In this document: piece after piece, positions 1-5,230 of the stretch
How positions within the stretch are numbered: the stretch's first letter is position 1
How the letters are laid out: every line of letters begins with the position of its first letter
NCBI RefSeq assembly: GCF_000828915.1
Contig: NZ_AP014569.1
Span: forward strand, 2,232,001 to 2,296,000
DNA from: Serpentinimonas maccroryi
Lineage (GTDB): Bacteria; Pseudomonadota; Gammaproteobacteria; Burkholderiales; Burkholderiaceae_C
DNA: 64,000 bases
Direction: 5' to 3'
Program-made: the position numbers and the translations under genes
Notes under the pieces: model-generated
Told to the model about the DNA's origin: nothing
Database searches by the model: none
The model's input: the letters and a program-made list of their open reading frames with translations, nothing else

Positions 1-39
1 TGTTGGGCAAAACTTGAACCGTCTGCGCAAGGAACGAAT

Positions 40-891
40 ATGGAACTTCTTTATTTGCTGGTTGCTGGCGTCGTCATTTGGTATGCATGCAAGCTCATTG
101 CGAAATCCGGGAATGCCTCTGCAAAGCATAATGGCTCAGTCAACCAAACGCCAATTACACCGGCTACGAGCCATAACGAAAATTGCGCCAGCCAGCATCC
201 AATCGATGTTGAAGACCGAGATGAGTGGGAGGGCAGCTTTTGGGAGGTTGCACAACCGCTCCCCGCAAAAGCAAAGCTCAGACTTTCGTACACAGATGGA
301 GCTGACCGAAAAACCGAGAGATCGGTAGAAGTTCGCCAGTTTGGCGCATTTGGTGAACATGTCTTGATTATCGGCCACTGCGCCAAGCGTAACGCTACGC
401 GAACATTCAGAAGTGATCGTATCTCTTTCTGCATCGACGAGGATACGGGTGAGATTGTGAGTGACATTCGCACATATTTGCAGTCTAAGTACAATGACTC
501 GCCAGATCGCACCAAAGATCAGCTACTCGTAGATGAGTACGATACCTTGCGAGTGCTTCTGTACATTGGAAAAGCAGATGGCCAACTCCGATCTGCCGAG
601 AAGGCTGTTATTCGTGACACCTGCGTCGCCCTCACCAGAGACTCCCGCCTCACAGACAAATCAATTGATGAGTTGCTTCTCAGCATGAGCGTCCCAACTC
701 CACAGGCTTTCAAGCTTGCTGTTGGTCGCCTCAGCAAACGAGATGCTGGAACTCAAGCTGTTGTCATAGCCGCTGCGGAGAAAATGGTTGCCACACAGAA
801 GGCTGTTCATGCATCAGAGCAGGATGCGATTGACTACATGAGAAAGCGTTTCTCTGGCAATGCAGGCATTGCCCAAATTTCACATCCCTGA
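40..891 (+). CDS. Membrane-anchored WYL-like / TerB-like domain protein
   Basis: A 283-residue protein of unknown function. Residues about 4-20 are hydrophobic and look like one N-terminal membrane anchor. Residues about 76-145 resemble a WYL-type ligand-sensing fold (KLRLSYTDG, then RTFRSDRI near 121-128). Residues about 165-270 resemble a TerB-type helical domain (LLYIGKADGQLRSAEKAVI at 173-191). WYL domains are known from regulators and from genes around defence systems; TerB-like domains occur in stress and phage-response proteins. The ATG at 40 follows AAGGA at 29-33. Base composition is near 50% GC, clearly below the flanking genes, which suggests recent transfer, and it opens an island of TA modules. 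Domain assignments are by eye from short motifs, so a role in stress or defence is inference. Confidence 0.7.
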   Translation: MELLYLLVAGVVIWYACKLIAKSGNASAKHNGSVNQTPITPATSHNENCASQHPIDVEDRDEWEGSFWEVAQPLPAKAKLRLSYTDGADRKTERSVEVRQFGAFGEHVLIIGHCAKRNATRTFRSDRISFCIDEDTGEIVSDIRTYLQSKYNDSPDRTKDQLLVDEYDTLRVLLYIGKADGQLRSAEKAVIRDTCVALTRDSRLTDKSIDELLLSMSVPTPQAFKLAVGRLSKRDAGTQAVVIAAAEKMVATQKAVHASEQDAIDYMRKRFSGNAGIAQISHP

Positions 892-943
892 CGATCATAA
901 TGGAGGTCGAAATTGGGGCAGGCAACGATGCGCGCGGGACTGA

Positions 944-1012
944 GGCGCTGGGGGCGGTTAGCCGATTTTTGGCTGCGCAGCGGACGGTATGAGGCCGACT
1001 GCCGCCAGCGCC
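944..1012. repeat. Hairpin repeat element, copy A
   Basis: Inverted-repeat arms begin GGCGCTGG at 944 and end CCAGCGCC at 1012. They enclose the conserved core CCGATTTTTGGC, GCGCAGC, GGACGG and ATGAGGCC. The core is shared with copies at 1959, 3351, 28590 and 28670. The arms contain mismatches further in. It lies 52 bp after the WYL/TerB-like gene and upstream of the higBA promoter. Confidence 0.75.
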
Positions 1013-1128
1013 CCAGCCCTTACCCCCACGGAGGTTCACCGTGGTCGGAGAACGATTTTCTGGCACATGGCACGGCTCGGCCTAGTACGCAACGCACCCT
1101 GATTCCATGTGGCGTGCGCAGCTCGGTC

Positions 1129-1157
1129 TTGACACTACTCACGCTCCGCGTTAATAT
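1129..1157 (+). promoter_or_regulatory. Promoter of the higBA module
   Basis: A perfect -35 TTGACA (1129-1134), a 17-bp spacer and a -10 TAATAT (1152-1157; 4 of 6 consensus). Transcription would begin at about 1164, next to the GTG start at 1166, so the toxin mRNA may be leaderless. The palindrome GGCACCCGTGCC (1159-1170) covers the start codon and could be the antitoxin operator or a translation-masking hairpin. Confidence 0.55.
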
Positions 1158-1165
1158 CGGCACCC

Positions 1166-1447
1166 GTGCCTATCAAAAACTTCAAGTGCAAAGACACGCA
1201 AGCCCTCTTCGAGGGCGAGCGCGTCAAGCGCTGGGTGAACATTGAGCGGCCTGCCCTGCGCAAGCTTGCGCTGCTGGACTGGTCTGCGGTGCTGGACGAT
1301 CTGAAGGTGCCGCCCGGCAACCGGTTGGAAGCGCTGAAAGACGATCGTCAAGGACAGCACAGCATACGAATCAATCAGCAGTGGCGCCTGTGCTTCGTTT
1401 GGACCGCGGATGGGGCCGCAGATGTTGAGATCATCGATTACCACTGA
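1166..1447 (+). CDS. higB: HigB-type toxin (RelE/ParE superfamily)
   Basis: A 93-residue protein matching the small HigB/plasmid-maintenance killer family: N-terminal KNFKCKDTQALFEGERVKRW, central LEALKDDRQGQHSIRINQQWR, C-terminal LCFVWTADGAADVEIIDYH. Family members are ribosome-dependent mRNA endonucleases that stall growth when the partner antitoxin is degraded. The start is taken as GTG at 1166 because it places the family N-terminus correctly; no ribosome-binding site precedes it, fitting the leaderless promoter. The antitoxin gene starts 10 bp after the stop, giving the toxin-first order usual for higBA. Confidence 0.88.
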   Translation: MPIKNFKCKDTQALFEGERVKRWVNIERPALRKLALLDWSAVLDDLKVPPGNRLEALKDDRQGQHSIRINQQWRLCFVWTADGAADVEIIDYH

Positions 1448-1457
1448 AGGAAACACC

Positions 1458-1757
1458 ATGCGCACCGTGCCGCCCGTTACGCCCGGCGAGATGCTTGAAG
1501 AAGAGTTTCTCAAGCCCTTGGGCCTTACGAAGTACCGCCTAGCCAAAGACATCGGCGTGCCTGCACAGCGGATCGGCGAAATCGTGGCGGGAAAACGCGC
1601 CGTCACGGCCGACACAGACCTTCGGCTTTGCCGCTACTTTGGCTTGAGCGACGGCTGGTGGTTGCGCGGCCAAGCCGCCTACGACACCGCCATTGCCAAA
1701 CAGTCCCTGCAAAAGGAGCTGGCCGCCATACAAAGGTGTCCCCTGTTGGCGGCGTAA
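1458..1757 (+). CDS. higA: HigA-type antitoxin (XRE family HTH)
   Basis: A 99-residue protein with the HigA signature: PPVTPGEMLEEEFLKPLGL, then a helix-turn-helix around residues 25-60 (KYRLAKDIGVPAQRIGEIV and KRAVTADTDLRLCRYF). It should bind and neutralise the HigB toxin immediately upstream and repress their shared promoter. The ATG at 1458 is preceded by AAGGAAAC. The last residues (IQRCPLLAA) are not strongly family-like, but the length is normal, so I treat it as intact. Confidence 0.88.
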   Translation: MRTVPPVTPGEMLEEEFLKPLGLTKYRLAKDIGVPAQRIGEIVAGKRAVTADTDLRLCRYFGLSDGWWLRGQAAYDTAIAKQSLQKELAAIQRCPLLAA

Positions 1758-1813
1758 CTTGGCACGCGCCCAGCGCAGCGTGGCGATGTTGCGGCGCTAG
1801 GTTTTGCCGGGCC

Positions 1814-1845
1814 CTATGCACAACGGCGACGTTACATGCAACCAA
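1814..1845 (-). repeat. 32-bp promoter-like repeat, copy 1 (orphan)
   Basis: Matches 2952-2983 at 31 of 32 positions and contains the near-palindrome GTTACATGCAAC. Read on the minus strand, the second copy forms a promoter for a truncated antitoxin. Here the equivalent -10 is CATAGG, which is weaker, and no antitoxin-like sequence lies downstream. It is probably a leftover promoter/operator from a lost TA operon. Confidence 0.6.
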
Positions 1846-1958
1846 GTGTCCTGCACGTTGCGCCCATTTTGCAGCAGGAAAATCGGGGGCAGACTATGTG
1901 CCTGATGTCAGGCCTAGCTGGGCGTGGGGCGCCCAAGGCGGCCGGTCGATATCATGAG

Positions 1959-2036
1959 TTGGGGCCGCTGGGGGCTTTGGCCGATTTTTGGCCGCGCAGC
2001 TAAACGGCATGAGGCCGGCTGCCCCCAGCGCCCCAA
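1959..2036. repeat. Hairpin repeat element, copy B
   Basis: The left arm begins TTGGGGCCGCTGGGGGC at 1959. The right arm ends GCCCCCAGCGCCCCAA at 2036. They are complementary apart from one extra C. The inner core GGCCGATTTTTGGCC, GCGCAGC, TAAACGGCATGAGGCC is identical to copy C. The element sits between the higBA and RelE/Gp49-type modules. Confidence 0.8.
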
Positions 2037-2093
2037 CCCCCACCCCGCTTTCGAAGTCATGGTCGCCCCACGGTTGTGGATAGCCCAAACAGC

Positions 2094-2122
2094 TTGACCG
2101 TGTTTCGCTTTTAAGCGACAAT
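2094..2122 (+). promoter_or_regulatory. Promoter and operator of the second TA module
   Basis: -35 TTGACC (2094-2099), a 17-bp spacer and -10 GACAAT (2117-2122). An inverted repeat TCGCTTTTAAGCGA (2105-2118; 6-bp arms, 2-bp spacer) fills the spacer, where a bound antitoxin would block RNA polymerase. The toxin ATG at 2128 lies at or before the expected start of transcription, so the message may be leaderless. Confidence 0.55.
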
Positions 2123-2127
2123 CAGCC

Positions 2128-2469
2128 ATGTTCGAGATCAGGCACTACATCACCGACGACGGCCGCGACGTGTACGCAGACTGGCGCGACGAGGTGAAGG
2201 ACATCAAGGCAATGATCGCCATTGACCGACGCGTGTACCGCCTCGAGCTGGGCAATTTCGGCGACCACAAGCCATGCAGAGATGGTGTGTGGGAGCTTCG
2301 TATCGACGTAGGGCCAGGCTACCGCGTCTATTACGCGCAAGCCGGGAAAACTGTGGTCTTGCTGCTTTGCGGCGGCAGCAAGCGTTCGCAGGACGCCGAC
2401 ATAGCACAGGCGTGCGCATACTGGAAGGACTGGCAGCGAAGCAACTTGAAGCAGGAGAAAAGGCGATGA
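2128..2469 (+). CDS. RelE/HigB-like toxin (phage Gp49-like addiction killer family)
   Basis: A 113-residue protein of the small addiction-module killer family: N-terminal RHYITDDGRDVYADWRDEV, central VYRLELGNFGDHKPCRDGVW, and the conserved ELRIDVGPGYRVYYAQ and VLLLCGGSKRSQDADI blocks. Relatives are RelE-fold mRNA interferases. Its stop overlaps the antitoxin start as ATGA, implying coupled translation. It is only distantly similar to the HigB at 1166, so the two modules are probably independent acquisitions rather than a duplication. Confidence 0.85.
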   Translation: MFEIRHYITDDGRDVYADWRDEVKDIKAMIAIDRRVYRLELGNFGDHKPCRDGVWELRIDVGPGYRVYYAQAGKTVVLLLCGGSKRSQDADIAQACAYWKDWQRSNLKQEKRR

Positions 2470-2777
2470 AAGATCGAGCACATGACGACGCGATGGCTGA
2501 AGCCTTTCGCCAAGACCCGGCCTATGCGGTCGAACTGCTGAACAGCATCCTCGAGGACGGCGACCAAGGCGAGCTGTTGATCGCGCTGCGCCAGATGACG
2601 AAAGCGTTTGGCGGCGCCTCGAAAGTGGCCGAGCAAGCGCAGCTCAACACTACGCACATTTACCGCACGCTGTCGGCCAAGGGCAATCCGGAGCTTCGCA
2701 GCCTGTCGGCGATACTCAAGACCATGGGCTTGCGCCTCGCGGTGCAGCCTATCCACAGCCCAACCGCGCACGCTTGA
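2466..2777 (+). CDS. HigA-like antitoxin of the addiction-module antidote family
   Basis: A 103-residue protein with the antidote-family pattern: AEAFRQDPAYAVELLNSIL, then ALRQMTKAFGGASKVAEQAQ and a helix-turn-helix over THIYRTLSAKGNPELRSLSA. It should neutralise the toxin encoded just upstream and bind the palindrome at 2105-2118. The ATG at 2466 overlaps the toxin stop by 4 bp; AGGAGAAAAGG lies just upstream. The C-terminus ends about 6 bp from the broken end of an antitoxin gene on the other strand, showing a recombination junction right behind this module. Confidence 0.85.
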   Translation: MKDRAHDDAMAEAFRQDPAYAVELLNSILEDGDQGELLIALRQMTKAFGGASKVAEQAQLNTTHIYRTLSAKGNPELRSLSAILKTMGLRLAVQPIHSPTAHA

Positions 2778-2783
2778 GCAAGG

Positions 2784-2921
2784 CTAGCTTTGGCGGCGGC
2801 ATTCCTGCGCAAAGTCGGGGCGGCGTGTTTCGGGCACCCAGATTTGCACCGGGCGCAAGCCCGCCATGGGCATCGCGTCGCGGTGCTTTTGGACGCGTGC
2901 ATTGACATGCGCGGTTCCCAT
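2784..2921 (-). pseudogene. Truncated DUF3018/MazE-type antitoxin
   Basis: Minus-strand ATG at 2921 opens 45 codons reading as the N-terminal half of the DUF3018 (MazE-like) antitoxin family: NARVQKHRDA, AGLRPVQIWVPETRRP, DFAQECRRQS. Complete members run to about 75-80 residues; here a TAG follows the RRQS motif and the sequence becomes the tail of the second TA module. No MazF/PemK toxin follows. Expression signals look intact: TTGCAT (2974-2979) and TATAGT (2951-2956) with 17-bp spacing, and GAGGG (2929-2933) seven bases before the ATG. The N-terminal DNA-binding half could still be made. Family assignment rests on the VQIWVPETRRP block. Confidence 0.7.
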
Positions 2922-2950
2922 GTGAAAGCCCTCATTCAAGTGGTCTTGCC

Positions 2951-2983
2951 ACTATACACAACGGCGACGTTACATGCAACCAA
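2951..2983 (-). promoter_or_regulatory. 32-bp repeat copy 2: promoter/operator of the truncated antitoxin
   Basis: On the minus strand: TTGCAT, a 17-bp spacer, TATAGT. The near-palindrome GTTACATGCAAC (plus-strand spelling) overlaps the -35, where autorepression by an antitoxin would be expected. The same 32 bp recur at 1814-1845 with one mismatch. Confidence 0.5.
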
Positions 2984-3090
2984 AAGCCATGCACGTCTGC
3001 CGCCCCCACATTCCCCACGCATTAACCTTAAACTTGTCCGAATGCCTTGTGCACAGTAGCATCAAGCGCATACGACCAAAGGAAACTGCC

Positions 3091-3375
3091 ATGGGCCCGA
3101 CACTCACTCTGCAACGCTTCAAGCGCGCACACTTGCAAAACCCCGCCGCCGCCTTCAATCACCTGATGTTTGCCATCTTGGCTTTCTTCATGATTCAGCA
3201 GCAACTGGTGGACCTGCGCCCCGCGATGACCAGCGGCCCTTGGGTGGCGCAGGCCCTGCACTACCAGCCTCGCACCCCGCCGCCCGTGTTCGAGCCCGAC
3301 CAGATTTACACGGAAGAAGCGCTGTTGGAGCAGTACACCAGCCAATCTCATGGCGCTGGGGCGCCGGGGGGGTAG
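3091..3375 (+). CDS. Small single-pass membrane protein of unknown function
   Basis: 94 residues, not recognised. Residues about 22-42 (FNHLMFAILAFFMIQQQLVD) form one membrane-spanning segment; the rest is polar, with a TPPPVFEPDQIY stretch. The ATG at 3091 follows AAAGGAAA. The last dozen codons run into the left arm of hairpin copy C (from 3351), so the tail and stop codon derive from the repeat and the original C-terminus may be lost. It could also be a chance frame; the membrane segment and ribosome-binding site argue for a real gene. Confidence 0.5.
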   Translation: MGPTLTLQRFKRAHLQNPAAAFNHLMFAILAFFMIQQQLVDLRPAMTSGPWVAQALHYQPRTPPPVFEPDQIYTEEALLEQYTSQSHGAGAPGG

Positions 3376-3432
3376 TTGGCCGATTTTTGGCCGCGCAGCT
3401 AAACGGCATGAGGCCGGCTGCCCCCAGCGCCA
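3351..3432. repeat. Hairpin repeat element, copy C
   Basis: The left arm begins TGGCGCTGGGG at 3351 and the right arm ends CCCCCAGCGCCA at 3432. The core is identical to copy B. A run of extra G residues bulges the left arm. It lies between convergent genes and supplies the stop codon of the small membrane protein upstream. Confidence 0.75.
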
Positions 3433-3488
3433 CAGCCCCACAACCCCTACCCAGAGCACCCGCCCCGCTCCCACGCCGCCCCACCCGA

Positions 3489-4271
3489 TCAAAACCGCTC
3501 GCTGGGCCCCAGATAGCGCCACTGCCCCAGCGGCAGCTGCCCCAGTTGCACGCGCCCAATGCGCACGCGCTTGAGCCCCACCACGTGCAGCCCGACTTGC
3601 TCGCACATGCGCCGGATCTGGCGCTTCATGCCCTCGCGCAGCACGAAGCGCAGCTGCTCCGGGTTTTGCCACTGCACCTGCGCGGCTTTGAGCACGCGGC
3701 CGTCGATCTGCAGCCCGTGGCGCAGGCGCTGCAGCAGCTCCGGGGCAAACACCGCCTGCACGTTTTGCGCCACCACCCCCGGCCCCTGCGGGCCGTTGGG
3801 GGCCCAGTGCACGCGCACCAGGTATTCTTTTTCCACCCCGGAATCGGCCCCGATCAGCGCCTTGGCCACGCGCCCGTCTTGGGTCAGCACCAGCAGGCCG
3901 GTGGAATCGATGTCCAGCCGGCCCGCTGGCGCTAGGCCGCGCGTGTGGCTGGGGGCAAAGCGGCGCGGGCTGCGGTCCTCGCGCCAGCGCGTGCCGGGCT
4001 GCACCAGCACGGCGGCGCTCTGGTGCCCGTCTTCGGGCAGGCCGCTCACGTAGCCCACCGGCTTGTGCAGCACGATCGTCACGCGCTCGTCTTGCTGCTG
4101 GCGCGCCGCCGGGGCCACCTCAATCTGGTCGGCCGCCGTCACCGCCTGCCCGGTCTGGGCCGGTTGGCCGTTGACCGTGACCCAGCCGCGCGCCACCCAT
4201 TCGTCGGCCTCGCGCCGCGAACACAGGCCCATTTCGGCCAGCCGTTTGTTGATGCGCACACTCTCTTGCAT
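3489..4271 (-). CDS. rluF: 23S rRNA pseudouridine synthase, RluF-like
   Basis: A 260-residue RsuA/RluB/E/F-family enzyme that isomerises a uridine in 23S rRNA. An S4 RNA-binding domain occupies the N-terminus (VRINKRLAEMGLCSRREADE). The catalytic block is AGRLDIDSTGLLVLT with the essential Asp, followed by KEYLVRV and the C-terminal REGMKRQIRRMCEQVG and LPLGQWRYL motifs typical of RluF. The ATG at 4271 is chosen because the S4 domain starts there; the frame extends 49 codons further upstream without family similarity. It lies 70 bp behind the Crp-type regulator gene on the same strand. Confidence 0.85.
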   Translation of the reverse strand: MQESVRINKRLAEMGLCSRREADEWVARGWVTVNGQPAQTGQAVTAADQIEVAPAARQQQDERVTIVLHKPVGYVSGLPEDGHQSAAVLVQPGTRWREDRSPRRFAPSHTRGLAPAGRLDIDSTGLLVLTQDGRVAKALIGADSGVEKEYLVRVHWAPNGPQGPGVVAQNVQAVFAPELLQRLRHGLQIDGRVLKAAQVQWQNPEQLRFVLREGMKRQIRRMCEQVGLHVVGLKRVRIGRVQLGQLPLGQWRYLGPSERF

Positions 4272-4341
4272 GGCAGCGAGTGTAGTGCGCCGGTGCACCG
4301 GTTCACGCCGCCGCACACCGCACCGGCCCGAACCGTGCCGA

Positions 4342-5061
4342 TCAACCCTCGCTGGGCAGGGCATAGGCGCGCAGCGCCGCAAGGTCGAGCACCCGCAAAC
4401 CGCCATACGTGACCTCAATCAGACCCTGCTCATGCAGCGTGGCCAGCGCCAGGTTCACGCGCTGACGCGACAAGCCGACCAAATAAGCCAGCTCCTGCTG
4501 CGTGATGCGCAGCAGCTGCCCCACACCCGGAAACAACCCAGGGTGAAACAGATTGGCCAAGCTGCGCGCCACCCGCACCTCGGGCTCGCTCAGGCGGTCG
4601 ATCTCGCGCGCGGCGATGAACTGCCCCAAGCGCTCGTTGAGCTGGCACATGACAAAGCGGTTGAAGCCGATCGAATGATCCAGCAGCCAGTGAAAGGTCT
4701 CGACCGGCAGCCCCGCCACCAAGCTCTTTCGCAGCGCCTGCACGTTGTAGCGGTAGGGCTCGCGCTTGAGCGCCGTGCCCTCGCCAAACCAGCCCCCGGG
4801 GGCCAGGCCGGCAAAGGTCATGATCGGGCCCAGGCTGTCGTCGTTGCTCATCTTGAGCAAGCCCTCGACCAGCCCGAACCAGAACGTCACCGGTCGCCCG
4901 ACGCGGCAAATCGAGTCGCCCGGCTGCGCCAGCGTCACCATCAGTTCGCTGCGCACGCGCTCGCGTTCATCCGCGCTCAGGCGCGGCACCCAGACGATCG
5001 CCGCGAACTCCGCATCGCTCAAAGTCCGCGCCCGTTGCCGCAAAGCATCCCGATAAACCAT
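4342..5061 (-). CDS. Crp/Fnr-family transcriptional regulator
   Basis: 239 residues: an N-terminal cyclic-nucleotide-binding-like beta-barrel (about 30-140, with LAPGGWFGEGTALKREPYR) and a C-terminal winged helix (about 170-235, ITQQELAYLVGLSRQRVNLA recognition region, then VTYGGLRVLDLAALRAY). No cysteine cluster for an iron-sulfur centre is visible in the N-terminus, so it is not a classical FNR. The ATG at 5061 is preferred over a GTG seven codons upstream. It is divergent from the acyl-CoA ligase/Liv operon across 169 bp containing palindromes, so it probably regulates that operon and itself. The effector is unknown. Confidence 0.85.
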   Translation of the reverse strand: MVYRDALRQRARTLSDAEFAAIVWVPRLSADERERVRSELMVTLAQPGDSICRVGRPVTFWFGLVEGLLKMSNDDSLGPIMTFAGLAPGGWFGEGTALKREPYRYNVQALRKSLVAGLPVETFHWLLDHSIGFNRFVMCQLNERLGQFIAAREIDRLSEPEVRVARSLANLFHPGLFPGVGQLLRITQQELAYLVGLSRQRVNLALATLHEQGLIEVTYGGLRVLDLAALRAYALPSEG

Positions 5062-5084
5062 CGCTGCCTCCAGTCGCGCCACAC

Positions 5085-5138
5085 ACCCTAGGGTAAGTCC
5101 TAGCAGGGCCGCACCCTAGATTGTCGTCGCAAGGACAA
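5085..5138. promoter_or_regulatory. Candidate operators between the regulator and the ligase/transport operon
   Basis: ACCCTAGGGT (5085-5094) is a perfect 10-bp palindrome, and ACCCTAG recurs at 5113-5119. TTGTCGTCGCAAGGACAA (5121-5138) is an imperfect 18-bp palindrome with outer arms TTGTC and GACAA, the size and symmetry expected for a Crp/Fnr-type dimer site. No convincing -35/-10 pair was found. Confidence 0.45.
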
Positions 5139-5230
5139 CATGGCGTCAAACCCTGGCGTACAGTGCGCAACAGATTCAAGCCGATATGAAGCCCGCTCAT
5201 GGGCCGGGCCGCCAGATTAGAGGAGACGAC

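Larger units (their letters stand above)
1758..2127. other. 370-bp intergenic region between two TA modules
   Basis: No gene is supported here. It holds the first copy of the 32-bp repeat (1814-1845), hairpin copy B (1959-2036) and the promoter/operator of the second TA module (2094-2122). Short open frames on either strand are read-through of the hairpin element and were not called. Confidence 0.7.
2778..3090. other. 313-bp region between the second TA module and the small membrane protein
   Basis: Holds a truncated antitoxin gene on the minus strand (2784-2921), its promoter with the second 32-bp repeat (2952-2983) and about 100 bp of unassigned sequence before the small membrane-protein gene. 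No intact gene was found. Confidence 0.7.

Noticed and set aside
913-1245. A 110-codon frame before higB
   Set aside because: It is read-through of hairpin copy A plus promoter sequence and shows no protein-like pattern. Similar frames on both strands at the other copies share the same repeat-derived residues.
1758-3000. Integron attC sites around the TA cassettes
   Set aside because: The CGTTACATGC and GCGTAAC stretches hint at core sites, but no pair of RYYYAAC/GTTRRRY motifs with complementary arms could be found, and no integrase is present. The 32-bp repeat is better explained as a promoter.
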